Source: Flavobacterium sp. N2820
GTDB taxonomy: Bacteria > Bacteroidota > Bacteroidia > Flavobacteriales > Flavobacteriaceae
NCBI RefSeq assembly: GCF_025947285.1
Contig: NZ_CP110008.1
Span: 124,001 to 188,000, forward strand
Direction: 5' to 3'
Length of the DNA stretch: 64,000 bases
The notes under the pieces were generated by a model. The model did not search any database. It was not told where the DNA came from and worked only from the letters and a program-made list of their open reading frames with translations. Shown here piece by piece: positions 1 to 7,780 of this stretch. Numbering within the stretch: the stretch's first letter is position 1; each line of letters opens with the position of its first letter. Both the position numbers and the translations under genes were made by a program.

Positions 1-2
1 GA

Positions 3-1019
3 ATTACCGTTTTAGACGAAAATCAAAAATTAACTTCGAGTTTGGTTTCGGTGTTAAAAGCCATTCCTGATCCAACTGGAATTAGCCAAGGAACAGCTGG
101 AGCGATTCATTTAACATCTGCCATTTCGGGCGATGATAAATGTACCTATGCTTTGTTTCAAGAAGCAAATGCAGCTAATTCATTTTTGAAAGAAGGAAAA
201 ACGGATAGAGCTTGTTGGGAACAAAAAGAAAAAGTAAACAAAGAAGCAAAGTTGATTTCGTCATCTTCATTATGTTTGACCAATTTACCTAATTTATGGT
301 TTGGATTTGAAAGTCAAAATTGGGTTATGAACCAAAAAATCGTCTTGGAAGTCGTGCCTTGGGTTGATTATAAAGCAAGTAGAGGTTGGGATAAAACCGC
401 TAAAAATGAGGTTGTAACAATTGGTAAAAAATTAGAATGGTATAAAGTCTCACCAAATAAAGAATTGTTTTTAGCTCAATTTATCGAAAGTTTTACTGAA
501 AAGTATAAATATTCAGAATTTAAACAATTGTTATCAATTGAAAAGAATAAAACTATTTTAGAAATACAAGAAATTGCTATAAAAAAAACGAATCAATTCG
601 ATTTTTATTTGGATAAAATTAGAGCAGAATCCATTCTTTTAAATAGAAATGGCAAAGTTGAAGAAGCTGTTTTAAAAATTCAAAACGAAATAATCGCCAA
701 AAAATATGCTAAAGATGTAGATTATGGTTTGTTAGGGGATATTTATTTATTTTCAAAACAATATGCTAAGGCTGAAGAAAGTATTGAAAAAGCTATAAAA
801 ATGAATCCATCCGAATTGAGATATCATTTAATTTTAGCACATGTTTATTTATTTACCGATAGAGTTTCGGAAGCAAAGGATATTCATAAAATGTATAAAG
901 ATCAAAATATTTCATCTAAAGAAACTTGGATTAAACAAACCAATTACGATTTTGTAGAATTTGGATTAAAAGGATTTCCAACCGACAATTTCAAGAAAAT
1001 ATCACGAATTCTAGAATAA
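3..1019 (+). CDS. TPR-containing protein of unknown function, 5' end outside window
   Basis: The reading frame is open from the first bases of the window, so the true start lies upstream and only the C-terminal part (about 338 residues) is seen. The first half is not recognised; it is Ser/Ala rich with a Trp-rich stretch (NLWFGFESQNW). The last third is helical, and about 100 residues before the end it has a clear tetratricopeptide-type unit (LGDIYLFSKQYAKAEESIEKA), so a protein-interaction role is likely. Seven bases separate its stop from the start of the TPM-domain gene, which suggests one transcript. No catalytic motif was recognised and no function is proposed. Confidence 0.6.
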   Translation: MTVLDENQKLTSSLVSVLKAIPDPTGISQGTAGAIHLTSAISGDDKCTYALFQEANAANSFLKEGKTDRACWEQKEKVNKEAKLISSSSLCLTNLPNLWFGFESQNWVMNQKIVLEVVPWVDYKASRGWDKTAKNEVVTIGKKLEWYKVSPNKELFLAQFIESFTEKYKYSEFKQLLSIEKNKTILEIQEIAIKKTNQFDFYLDKIRAESILLNRNGKVEEAVLKIQNEIIAKKYAKDVDYGLLGDIYLFSKQYAKAEESIEKAIKMNPSELRYHLILAHVYLFTDRVSEAKDIHKMYKDQNISSKETWIKQTNYDFVEFGLKGFPTDNFKKISRILE

Positions 1020-1026
1020 TTTGCCA

Positions 1027-1569
1027 ATGTCGAATTCAAATGTAAAATTAATTTTTCAGATTTTAATTTTGTTTTTAGCTTTTTCAACGAAAGCTCAAGA
1101 CTCTACTTATACAGCTAAAGTTGATAGACAAACATTTTGGGATAATTTACCTAAACCGCTCAATTGGACAAACGATTACGAAAATATTTTTTCTGACGAT
1201 GAAGAAGCTAAATTGAATCAAATTATAGCTGATTTTGAAAAAGAAACTACAGTTGAAATAGCGATAGTTACGATTGATACGTTCAAGGTATCTAGAGAAA
1301 AAATTAATGATTTATCGCTACATATTGCCAGAACTTGGGGTGTTGGAAAAAAAGAAAAATCGAATGGTATTTTAATCGCAATTTCTAAAGGATATAGGCA
1401 ACTAAGAATTCAAAATGGTGATGGAATTACCCTTGTTTTATCGGATGATGAAACAGCGAAAATTATTCGAAATCAAATTATTCCATACTTTAAAAAAGAA
1501 GAATATTTTGAAGGAACCCAAGCAGGTTTATTTGAAATAATAAAATTATTGAAAGTTCGATTAAAATAA
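1027..1569 (+). CDS. TPM-domain (TLP18.3/Psb32/MOLO-1 type) exported protein
   Basis: The ATG at 1027 is preferred over the TTG at 1021 because it begins a normal signal peptide (basic start, hydrophobic core ILILFLAFS, cleavage near TKAQ). The mature part is a single TPM domain: the opening LNWTNDYENIFSDDEEAKL, the strand TTVEIAIVTIDTF, and a C-terminal YFKKEEYFEGTQAGLFEII helix are typical. Unlike many family members it has no C-terminal membrane helix or Gly-rich tail, so it should be a soluble periplasmic protein. TPM domains have been linked to acid phosphatase activity and to membrane-protein quality control; which applies here is unknown. It follows the TPR gene by seven bases and precedes menC by 40. 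Confidence 0.8.
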   Translation: MSNSNVKLIFQILILFLAFSTKAQDSTYTAKVDRQTFWDNLPKPLNWTNDYENIFSDDEEAKLNQIIADFEKETTVEIAIVTIDTFKVSREKINDLSLHIARTWGVGKKEKSNGILIAISKGYRQLRIQNGDGITLVLSDDETAKIIRNQIIPYFKKEEYFEGTQAGLFEIIKLLKVRLK

Positions 1570-1609
1570 AACCTTTAAACGAATAAATACCTAAACTCTT
1601 AAACTAAAA

Positions 1610-2650
1610 TTGAAAGCAACCTACAAAAAATATGTTCTTAATTTCAAGCGACCTAGTGGCACTTCTCGTGGTGTAATGTCGGAGAAAGAAACTTGGTTTT
1701 TATTTCTGGAAGAAAACGGAAAAATAGGAATTGGTGAGTGTGGAATTTTGCGATCACTTTCTATTGATGACCGACCAGATTATGAAGAAAAATTAAAATG
1801 GGTTTGTCATAATATTCATTTGGGAAAAGATCAACTGTGGCAAGAATTAATGGAATTCCCATCGATTCAATTTGGTGTGGAAATGGCATTTTTATCGTTG
1901 CAATCCAAAACTCCTTTCGAGTTATTTCCATCAGAATTTATTGAAGGTACAAAAAATATGTTGATAAATGGTTTGGTTTGGATGGGAGAGGAGCTCTTCA
2001 TGAAAACCCAAATCGAAGAGAAATTAGCACAAGGATTTTCGTGTATTAAATTGAAAATTGGTGCAATTGATTTTGAGAAAGAATTGGGATTATTGCATTT
2101 TATTCGCCAAAATTTTGATGCTAAAACCATTGAAATTCGTGTAGATGCAAACGGTGCTTTTGGTTTAAATGAAGCTTTAGATAAATTAAATCAATTGGCT
2201 GGATTTGAATTACATAGTATTGAACAACCTATTCAAAAAAACCATACTGACAAGATGTCAGAACTGTGTAAAATCGCTCCTTTTCCTATTGCTTTAGATG
2301 AAGAATTAATTGGCGTGTTTGAAATTGAAACTAAGATAGAATTATTGACTAAAATTAAACCACAATACATCATTTTAAAGCCAAGTTTAGTTGGAGGTTT
2401 CAAAGGAACTTTAGAATGGATTGCTGTTGCAGAAAGTCTAAATATCGGTTGGTGGATTACTTCTGCTTTGGAAAGTAATATTGGTTTAAATGCAATTACA
2501 CAATTTACATTTACACTTCAAAATCCATTGCCACAAGGTTTAGGAACTGGTGGTTTGTATACCAATAATTTTGATTGTCCGTTGGAAATTAAAAAGGGAA
2601 GAATTGCTTATAATCCAAATTTAGTATGGAATATTTCCAATTTAGTTTAA
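1610..2650 (+). CDS. menC: o-succinylbenzoate synthase (enolase superfamily)
   Basis: Dehydrates SHCHC to o-succinylbenzoate in menaquinone synthesis, in the cytosol. It has an N-terminal capping domain followed by an enolase-superfamily barrel. The expected active-site set is present: KxK (K147, K149), metal ligands D179 (VDANGAFG), E205 (SIEQP) and D230 (LDEE), and the second base K257 (LKPSLVGG). The SALESNIGLNAI and GLGTGGLYTNN stretches near the C-terminus fit the OSBS branch better than dipeptide epimerases, which is the main alternative. The start is a TTG at 1610: no ATG lies upstream in frame, and starting at the next ATG (1676) would delete the first capping strand. No other men genes lie in the window. 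Confidence 0.85.
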   Translation: MKATYKKYVLNFKRPSGTSRGVMSEKETWFLFLEENGKIGIGECGILRSLSIDDRPDYEEKLKWVCHNIHLGKDQLWQELMEFPSIQFGVEMAFLSLQSKTPFELFPSEFIEGTKNMLINGLVWMGEELFMKTQIEEKLAQGFSCIKLKIGAIDFEKELGLLHFIRQNFDAKTIEIRVDANGAFGLNEALDKLNQLAGFELHSIEQPIQKNHTDKMSELCKIAPFPIALDEELIGVFEIETKIELLTKIKPQYIILKPSLVGGFKGTLEWIAVAESLNIGWWITSALESNIGLNAITQFTFTLQNPLPQGLGTGGLYTNNFDCPLEIKKGRIAYNPNLVWNISNLV

Positions 2651-2658
2651 AATAAAAA

Positions 2659-2695
2659 TGTCTAAATAGTAAAATATTTTCCTACTATTTAGACA
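2659..2695. terminator. bidirectional terminator between menC and lipoprotein gene
   Basis: A perfect 13-bp inverted repeat (left arm 2659-2671, right arm 2683-2695, TGTCTAAATAGTA and its complement) sits between two convergent genes, with A/T-rich flanks on both sides. The stem is AT-rich and the U-tracts are short, so efficiency is uncertain. Confidence 0.6.
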
Positions 2696-2703
2696 AAATT
2701 AGG

Positions 2704-2958
2704 TTACTCTTTTTTCGCTTCAGCGCCATCTTTAGAAACTTCAACTTCGGTTTTACCGTCTGAATATTCTACTCCATCAGAACTTACTTTTATTTTTGTT
2801 CCTTCATCTTCTTTTACTTCAGCTGGAGCAGTTGTAGTTGAATCTACTGTCGTTTGTTCGATTGTAATTTCATTTACTACTGGCTCTTTTGGTTCTTCTT
2901 TACAAGAAACAAAAAACATAATTGACAACGCGCTTACTGCTAAACTTAATTTTTTCAT
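2704..2958 (-). CDS. small acidic lipoprotein
   Basis: This 84-residue protein begins with a lipoprotein signal (MKKLSLAVSALSIMFFVSCK), with the lipidated cysteine at residue 19. The mature 65 residues are highly charged (repeated EVKEDEG, SKDG motifs) and appear disordered. Two similar stretches, IKVSSDGVEYSDGK and VEVSKDGAEAKKE, suggest an internal repeat. No enzymatic motif is present. Similar short Glu/Lys-rich lipoproteins are common in Flavobacterium but their role is not known to me. It is transcribed convergently to menC and alone on its strand. Confidence 0.7.
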   Translation of the reverse strand: MKKLSLAVSALSIMFFVSCKEEPKEPVVNEITIEQTTVDSTTTAPAEVKEDEGTKIKVSSDGVEYSDGKTEVEVSKDGAEAKKE

Positions 2959-3111
2959 AGTATAGGGTTTTATTTATTTCTTACAAGGTAGTCAATTTAA
3001 GTGAGGGATTTCATTTTTAGGTATTTATATTTCATTTCAAAATCTCAAAACCTTTTATTTTTTGGAATAAAGAAGTAATTTTGTGCTTCAATCTATACTT
3101 AATTTTACTGA

Positions 3112-3693
3112 ATGTTTCGTTTAAAATTACCAACCGACCCAAGATGGGCTAACATTGCTGAAGGAAATTTAGAAGAAATTCTAACTGATCATGCTTGGTG
3201 CGAACTAAAAGCGGCTTCAAATGCGATTATGTTAATCAATTTATTGCCTGAATTTACTGAAATCACAACGGAATTAACCAAAATTTCAAAAGAAGAGTTG
3301 GATCATTTTGAGCAAGTGCATGAAATCATCAAAGCACGTGGTTGGGTTTTAGGACGCGAACGAAAAGACAGTTATGTAAACGATTTATTTAAGTTTATGA
3401 AGCCAGGAAATCGCAAGCATTTAATTGTAGAACGCATGTTGTTTGCGGCAATGATTGAAGCCAGAAGTTGCGAACGTTTTAAAGTACTTTCCGATAATAT
3501 TCAAGACGAAGAATTAGCTGTTTTTTATAGAGAATTAATGATTTCGGAAGCCAACCATTATACTTCATTTTTACAATTTGCGCACGAATTAGCAGAAGAA
3601 GGTTACGACGTTAAAAAACGTTGGGAAGAATGGTTAGAATTTGAAGCAAAAGTGATTGAAAGTTACGGAAAATCGGAGACGATTCATGGGTAA
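3112..3693 (+). CDS. miaE: tRNA 2-methylthio-N6-isopentenyl adenosine hydroxylase
   Basis: A 193-residue non-haem diiron four-helix protein. Likely ligands lie in the expected helix pairs: the Glu of HAWCELKAA, the EELDHFEQVH ExxH-like pair, the Glu of AMIEARSCERF, and SEANHYTSF. It hydroxylates the isopentenyl side chain of modified A37 in tRNAs reading U-starting codons, using O2. Length and motif order match the MiaE family throughout, with no truncation. A TAATTTTG box at 3076-3083 fits a Bacteroidota -7 element, but no well-spaced -33 partner was seen. The gene stands alone and converges on the glycosyltransferase gene. Confidence 0.9.
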   Translation: MFRLKLPTDPRWANIAEGNLEEILTDHAWCELKAASNAIMLINLLPEFTEITTELTKISKEELDHFEQVHEIIKARGWVLGRERKDSYVNDLFKFMKPGNRKHLIVERMLFAAMIEARSCERFKVLSDNIQDEELAVFYRELMISEANHYTSFLQFAHELAEEGYDVKKRWEEWLEFEAKVIESYGKSETIHG

Positions 3694-3751
3694 AAGTTTG
3701 TAGTCTCAGTCTTATTGTTCAGTGATATACTGTGACTTAAAACTGCGACTG
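3694..3751. repeat. short degenerate GACTG/CAGTC-type intergenic repeat
   Basis: The 58 bases between two convergent genes contain several imperfect direct and inverted copies of a CAGTC/GACTG pentamer (for example around 3704-3710 and 3745-3750). No coding potential was seen. It may be a weak terminator region or a dispersed intergenic repeat. Confidence 0.3.
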
Positions 3752-4966
3752 TCAATTATTCTTCGCTTCAATCCATTTACTCATATATTTGGTGCTTTGT
3801 AAACTTTGATGTTGCAAAATTTGTCCCAAAAAATTTTGATTTCTATGCGCTTTTAAATCCAGTTGAAGTGCTTCAATTCTATTCATAAAATCAGTGGCAA
3901 ATACTTCTTTTTTGAACCGTTTTTCAAGGATCTTGTAGCCGTTTTTTTGAGCGGTTTCCCAAAGTGATTTATTGGTATACAATTCGACTGCTTTTTCAAT
4001 AAAATCAGCTTCATCGGAAGTGATGTATCCATTCCAATCTAAATTCCCGTTCATTGCTTCGGCTCCCATTTTTGTGGTTATTGAAGGTAATCCCAATTGC
4101 ATGGCTTCAAATAATTTGCCTTTCAAACCAGCTCCGTAGGGAATTGGTGCTAACAAAATTTTAGCTTTCGAATATACATCTGCAACACTTTCCGCTCTTC
4201 CTTTAATTAGAAATCCTTCTTTTTCGTTGTGCAATTGCTTGGCTTTTTCCGAAACATATGCGCCATACACATGAAGTGTTGCTTCGGGAAGCTCCTTTTT
4301 GATTGATTTCCAACATTTTTTTAAGGCTAAAACGGTTTGCCAATTGGGTTCGTGTAAAAAGTTACCTATGCTTACAAAATGTTGTCTGTCTTCAAATTTT
4401 GGAACATTTGGATTAACTTCTTCTGATAAAAAAGGTAAATAATATAAAATAGAAGCATCAATTTTGAAGGTTTCTTTTGCCAATTGCATTTCGTATTCCG
4501 AAATCAGTAATGCTAAATCACAGCGATAAATGGAAGCTATTTCGCGTTTAAAAATATCCGAAATATAATCTTCAAAAACCAACTCACGATTTTGTTTGTA
4601 CGCCACTTCTCTGGCTTTCCGTAAAAAATGTAAGTCTTCTGTATCTAAAATTCGTAAAGCATTTGGGCAATTTTCCATCACACGCCAACCGTATTGCTCT
4701 TCTATCATAAATCGGTCAAAAAGGACAACATTTGGATTTAATGCTGCAATTTCAATATCAAAACTACTATCATTCAGTTGAATGGCTTTGGTTTTAACCG
4801 AAATCTGACTCAAATCAAACGAAAAATCTGATTTAGAAGCCGAACACAAAAATGTTATTTCATAACCTTGCTTTTGAAACAACGAAATGAGTTGCAACAT
4901 TCTGCTTCCAGCAGCTGTTGAATTTGGTTCGGGCCAAACGGTTCCTATGATAACTAAATGCTTCAT
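3752..4966 (-). CDS. GT4-family glycosyltransferase
   Basis: A 404-residue GT-B fold enzyme. The start is set at the Met of MKHLVIIGTVWPEPNSTAAG, the canonical first strand and glycine-rich donor-domain opening; an upstream in-frame ATG would add 13 hydrophobic residues with no family support. The C-terminal nucleotide-sugar domain is clear: FVSIGNFLHEPNW, then LHVYGAY, GRAESVADVYSKAKILLAPI, and the GLKGKLFEAMQLGLPSITT segment carrying the donor-binding Glu. No membrane helix is present. Donor and acceptor cannot be told from sequence. It is not next to other polysaccharide or LPS genes, so the pathway is unknown. Confidence 0.8.
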   Translation of the reverse strand: MKHLVIIGTVWPEPNSTAAGSRMLQLISLFQKQGYEITFLCSASKSDFSFDLSQISVKTKAIQLNDSSFDIEIAALNPNVVLFDRFMIEEQYGWRVMENCPNALRILDTEDLHFLRKAREVAYKQNRELVFEDYISDIFKREIASIYRCDLALLISEYEMQLAKETFKIDASILYYLPFLSEEVNPNVPKFEDRQHFVSIGNFLHEPNWQTVLALKKCWKSIKKELPEATLHVYGAYVSEKAKQLHNEKEGFLIKGRAESVADVYSKAKILLAPIPYGAGLKGKLFEAMQLGLPSITTKMGAEAMNGNLDWNGYITSDEADFIEKAVELYTNKSLWETAQKNGYKILEKRFKKEVFATDFMNRIEALQLDLKAHRNQNFLGQILQHQSLQSTKYMSKWIEAKNN

Positions 4967-5040
4967 GTGACAAAAGTACAAGTTTTTCAGTAGTTCTCGA
5001 TACAATTTTAAATTTCAAAAACTAAGGTTTTTAAATTTTA

Positions 5041-5107
5041 AAATCACTCGAAATGACGTTAAATTGTTTTCGTTTCTGTAGTTCTTTGAAAATCACTCGA
5101 AGTGACG
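5041..5107. repeat. 18-bp direct repeat pair in intergenic DNA
   Basis: Two copies of an 18-base element (5041-5058 and 5090-5107) differ at one base, at AAATCACTCGAA(A/G)TGACG. The second contains the perfect inverted repeat TCACT-CGA-AGTGA. They lie in the leader region between the divergent glycosyltransferase and Nudix genes. This may be a dispersed Flavobacterium intergenic element or a binding site. Confidence 0.5.
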
Positions 5108-5127
5108 GAGGTTTTATATTGCGAACT

Positions 5128-5158
5128 TTTGATTTAGAAATTTATTAATGTAATTTTG
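5128..5158 (+). promoter_or_regulatory. Bacteroidota-type promoter of the Nudix gene
   Basis: TTTG at 5128-5131, a 19-base spacer, and TAATTTTG at 5151-5158 match the TTTG/TAnnTTTG consensus read by the Bacteroidota primary sigma factor. The -7 box ends 18 bases before the ATG at 5177, a usual leader length in this group. Confidence 0.65.
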
Positions 5159-5176
5159 GCTACTAAATGATATTTC

Positions 5177-5692
5177 ATGAATTCCTTCTTTAAATTTTGT
5201 CCAAGTTGTGCTTCAACCCATTTTACGTTTCCTGATAATCGTCGGTTTTTGTGTGATGATTGTGGTTTTACCTATTATCATAACATTGCGGCTGCTGTAG
5301 CGATTGTTTTTACGTTTGAAGACAAAGTTTTGTTTACAGTGCGAAATGTCGATCCAGACAAAGGAAAATGGGATTTACCAGGCGGATTTATCGACCCAAA
5401 TGAAACGGCAGAAGAAGCGGCTTGTAGAGAAATCAAAGAAGAATTGGGAATAGAAATTTCAAACCACGATTTAAAATATATTACCACGTCACCAAATAAT
5501 TATTTATACAAAAATGTTCCCTATAGAACAATGGATATTTTTTATGAATGTAAATTAACTTCAGATGTTATTAAAATAGCAGCAGCAGATGAAATTCAGG
5601 AGTTAATTTGGGTAAAACGTTCGGAAATTGATTTGAATCAAATTGGTTTTATCTCGATTCGAAAAGTAATCGGTGAAAAATATTTAGGTTAA
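5177..5692 (+). CDS. Nudix hydrolase with N-terminal zinc ribbon
   Basis: A 171-residue protein with two parts. Residues 8-29 form a zinc ribbon (FCPSCAS...FLCDDCG). The rest is a Nudix domain with the signature GGFIDPNETAEEAACREIKEELGI, carrying the REIKEEL metal-binding Glu residues. It should hydrolyse a nucleoside-diphosphate-linked substrate in the cytosol. The zinc ribbon resembles that of NudC-type NADH pyrophosphatases, but the NudC-specific C-terminal motif is absent, so the substrate is not assigned. Its stop overlaps the stop of the convergent YkgJ gene by four bases. Confidence 0.85.
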   Translation: MNSFFKFCPSCASTHFTFPDNRRFLCDDCGFTYYHNIAAAVAIVFTFEDKVLFTVRNVDPDKGKWDLPGGFIDPNETAEEAACREIKEELGIEISNHDLKYITTSPNNYLYKNVPYRTMDIFYECKLTSDVIKIAAADEIQELIWVKRSEIDLNQIGFISIRKVIGEKYLG

Positions 5693-6297
5693 GCACAATT
5701 AAAATGTCCGTTTGGCATTGGACGATAGGCGTAATATTGTAACACTTCTTCGATAGCTAATTTGAGTGCTTTATTTATCGGAACAATTACATTTCCCAAT
5801 TGAAAATCGATTTGTGATAGATTCATGTAGTAATCGGTGAAAATAGGAATTGGTAAGCCTTTGTTGATTAATTCGGTTGATTTATTATAATTTTCGGCTT
5901 GACCTTCTTTGATAATTTTGCAAGTTGCCAATCGCAATTGACCATATTTATCGGTATTGGCTCCAAATCCAAAAAGACGGCAAATTAAACCTCGATATTG
6001 ATAGCTGCTGCAATTTCCTTTGTTTTTATCCAACAATGAAAGCGGATTATAAATAAAACAACGGTTTACAGTAGATTTGTTTAGTGTGTTTAATACTTTT
6101 TCGGCTTCACCATTTAAAAATAAGTGAAAAGCCCATGGTAAAAACTCTAAAGGTGAAGCATCAATTTCGGGATGATTGCAACATTTGCCACAACCAGTAA
6201 CGCAACTTAATTTAGTGTATGATTGAAATTCTTTTATTTCAACATCCAAATTTTGGAATAATTCTTCTACCAAAACAACACGTTGCTCGATGGTCAT
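5689..6297 (-). CDS. YkgJ-family cysteine-cluster protein (copy 1)
   Basis: A 202-residue protein with the YkgJ signature near residue 30: CVTGCGKCCNHPEIDASPLE, followed by further cysteines at NRCFIYNP, GNCSSYQYRGLICRLFG and TCKII. These Cys residues suggest binding of zinc or an iron-sulfur cluster; the biochemical role of the family is not established. The protein aligns along its whole length with its upstream neighbour at 6379-6993, including the C-terminal EEVLQYYAYRP, so the two arose by tandem duplication. It uniquely ends in GHFNCA, adding one cysteine. No signal peptide; cytoplasmic. Confidence 0.8.
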   Translation of the reverse strand: MTIEQRVVLVEELFQNLDVEIKEFQSYTKLSCVTGCGKCCNHPEIDASPLEFLPWAFHLFLNGEAEKVLNTLNKSTVNRCFIYNPLSLLDKNKGNCSSYQYRGLICRLFGFGANTDKYGQLRLATCKIIKEGQAENYNKSTELINKGLPIPIFTDYYMNLSQIDFQLGNVIVPINKALKLAIEEVLQYYAYRPMPNGHFNCA

Positions 6298-6378
6298 AAT
6301 TTTTTACCGAAGGTAGACTATAATTTGGTAGTTTGTTTGATTTACCAGTTTTAATTCAACTAACTGAAAACAAGTGTT

Positions 6379-6993
6379 TTATATAGGTTTTTTATAGTTG
6401 TCAGGAAAAGGTCTGTAAGCATAATATTGCAAAACTTCTTCTAAAGCGGCTTTCATAGCTTTATTTACAGGCAAAAAAACATTTCCAAGCTTAAAATCTA
6501 TTTGCGAAAGTTGCATGTAGTATTCTGTAAATATAGGCACAGATAAATCAGTATTTATAGCAATTGTGGCATTTTCAAAATTTGTTGCTTGTCCTTCTTT
6601 GATAATATTACACGTTGCAATACGTAATTTTCCGTATTTATCCGTTGTGGCACCAAAACCAAAAAGTCTGCAAATTAATCCTCGATATTGGTAGGTACTG
6701 CAATTTCCGGTTGTAAATTCTGCCAACGATTTTGGGCGATATAAAAAGCAAGTAGCTGTTGTGCTTTGTTCTAATTCTATTAGCGTTTCTTCGGCTTGAC
6801 CGTTTAAAAAAATATGAAAAGCCCAAGGTAAAAATTCAAGAGGTGAAGCGTCAATTTGAGGTGTTGAGCAACATTTTCCACAACCAGCAATGCAACCCAA
6901 TTTTGTTTCTTTTTGAAAAGCTATAATTTCCACGTCGAGATTTTGAAACAATGTTTCAACTAATTTTACGCGATTTTCTATGGAATTATCCAT
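6379..6993 (-). CDS. YkgJ-family cysteine-cluster protein (copy 2)
   Basis: A paralogue of the gene just downstream (204 residues). The same cysteine framework is kept: CIAGCGKCCSTPQIDASPLE near residue 32, TATCFLYRPKS, GNCSTYQYRGLICRLFGFGA and TCNIIKEG, and the same YYAYRPFPDN C-terminus. All cluster cysteines are intact in both copies, so neither appears to be decaying. The 81-base gap between them has no terminator-like hairpin, so co-transcription is plausible. Metal-binding is inferred from family; the physiological role is unknown. Confidence 0.8.
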   Translation of the reverse strand: MDNSIENRVKLVETLFQNLDVEIIAFQKETKLGCIAGCGKCCSTPQIDASPLEFLPWAFHIFLNGQAEETLIELEQSTTATCFLYRPKSLAEFTTGNCSTYQYRGLICRLFGFGATTDKYGKLRIATCNIIKEGQATNFENATIAINTDLSVPIFTEYYMQLSQIDFKLGNVFLPVNKAMKAALEEVLQYYAYRPFPDNYKKPI

Positions 6994-7019
6994 TTTTTTG
7001 GTTTAGAATTTAGATAAAA

Positions 7020-7045
7020 AAAGCGCTCAATTATTTGAACGCTTT
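7020..7045 (-). terminator. terminator downstream of the response-regulator operon
   Basis: Arms 7020-7030 and 7035-7045 pair (AAAGCG-TCAA stem with one mismatch), followed on the minus strand by a long U-tract (complement of 7015-7022). It ends the operon of the response regulator and histidine kinase, about 100 bases past the regulator's stop. Confidence 0.6.
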
Positions 7046-7147
7046 GTATTTAAAGAACGCACTTAAATTTTACAGTGGTAAAAGTACAAAAATCCAAAAG
7101 AATTGTTGCTTTTAACGTTCAAAGTAATGTTACAATGAAAAAGACGA

Positions 7148-7780
7148 TTAATTGTTAAGTAAATTTTTTTCCAAGGCAATTGTAATTAATCCGGCAACGT
7201 TTTTTGCGCCTGTTTTAGTGAATAAATTAGCTCTGTGTGTTTCTACGGTATTTACGCTAATAAATAATCTTTGGGCAATTTGTTTAGATGTGAATTCTTC
7301 CATAATTAATTTAAGAATTTCTATTTCTCTTTTGGTTAGTTTTGGAAAATAATCGTCGTATACTTTTTTTTCTGGTGCAAAAAAATGGGATACTTTTTCA
7401 TGGAGATAAATTTTATTTTGTAAAACGATTTCAATACCATTTATCAATTCTTCACTTGAAATATTTTTAACCATATACCCTGAAGCACCATTGGCTAGCG
7501 CTTTTATGATTAACGCCTTGCTGATATAGCTAGTGAAAATTATAATTTTTAAATTGGGATCTAATTTTTTAATTTTTTCACAATATTCAAGACCATCATT
7601 TTTTTCTATTTGGATATCAAGGAGAAGAATGTCTAAAGTGTTTCCTTCGTTTAAATAATCTTTAATTTCTTTAAAATTTGTAAATCCTCTGATGAAAGAG
7701 TATTTAGGTTTTTTTTTGAGCACAAATTGTATTGCCTCAAAAAGTATGATATGATCATCTAATAGTGCGATTTTAATCAT
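7148..7780 (-). CDS. NarL/LuxR-family response regulator
   Basis: A 210-residue response regulator. The receiver domain has the acidic pair (LLDDH, residues 7-9), the phosphoacceptor Asp55 (LLLDIQIEKNDG), the Thr of IIIFTSY and the Lys of YMVKNIS. The C-terminal GerE-type helix-turn-helix spans about residues 147-205, with KLTKREIEILKLI and SVNTVETHRANLFTKTGAKN. It overlaps the histidine kinase gene by four bases (ATGA), so the two should be translationally coupled partners. The target genes are unknown; no nearby gene shows an obvious shared operator. Confidence 0.9.
   Translation of the reverse strand: MIKIALLDDHIILFEAIQFVLKKKPKYSFIRGFTNFKEIKDYLNEGNTLDILLLDIQIEKNDGLEYCEKIKKLDPNLKIIIFTSYISKALIIKALANGASGYMVKNISSEELINGIEIVLQNKIYLHEKVSHFFAPEKKVYDDYFPKLTKREIEILKLIMEEFTSKQIAQRLFISVNTVETHRANLFTKTGAKNVAGLITIALEKNLLNN

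Noticed and set aside
1610..2650. Assignment as L-Ala-D/L-Glu epimerase
   Set aside because: SALESNIGLNAI and GTGGLYTNN favour the o-succinylbenzoate synthase branch, although the superfamily is easily confused.
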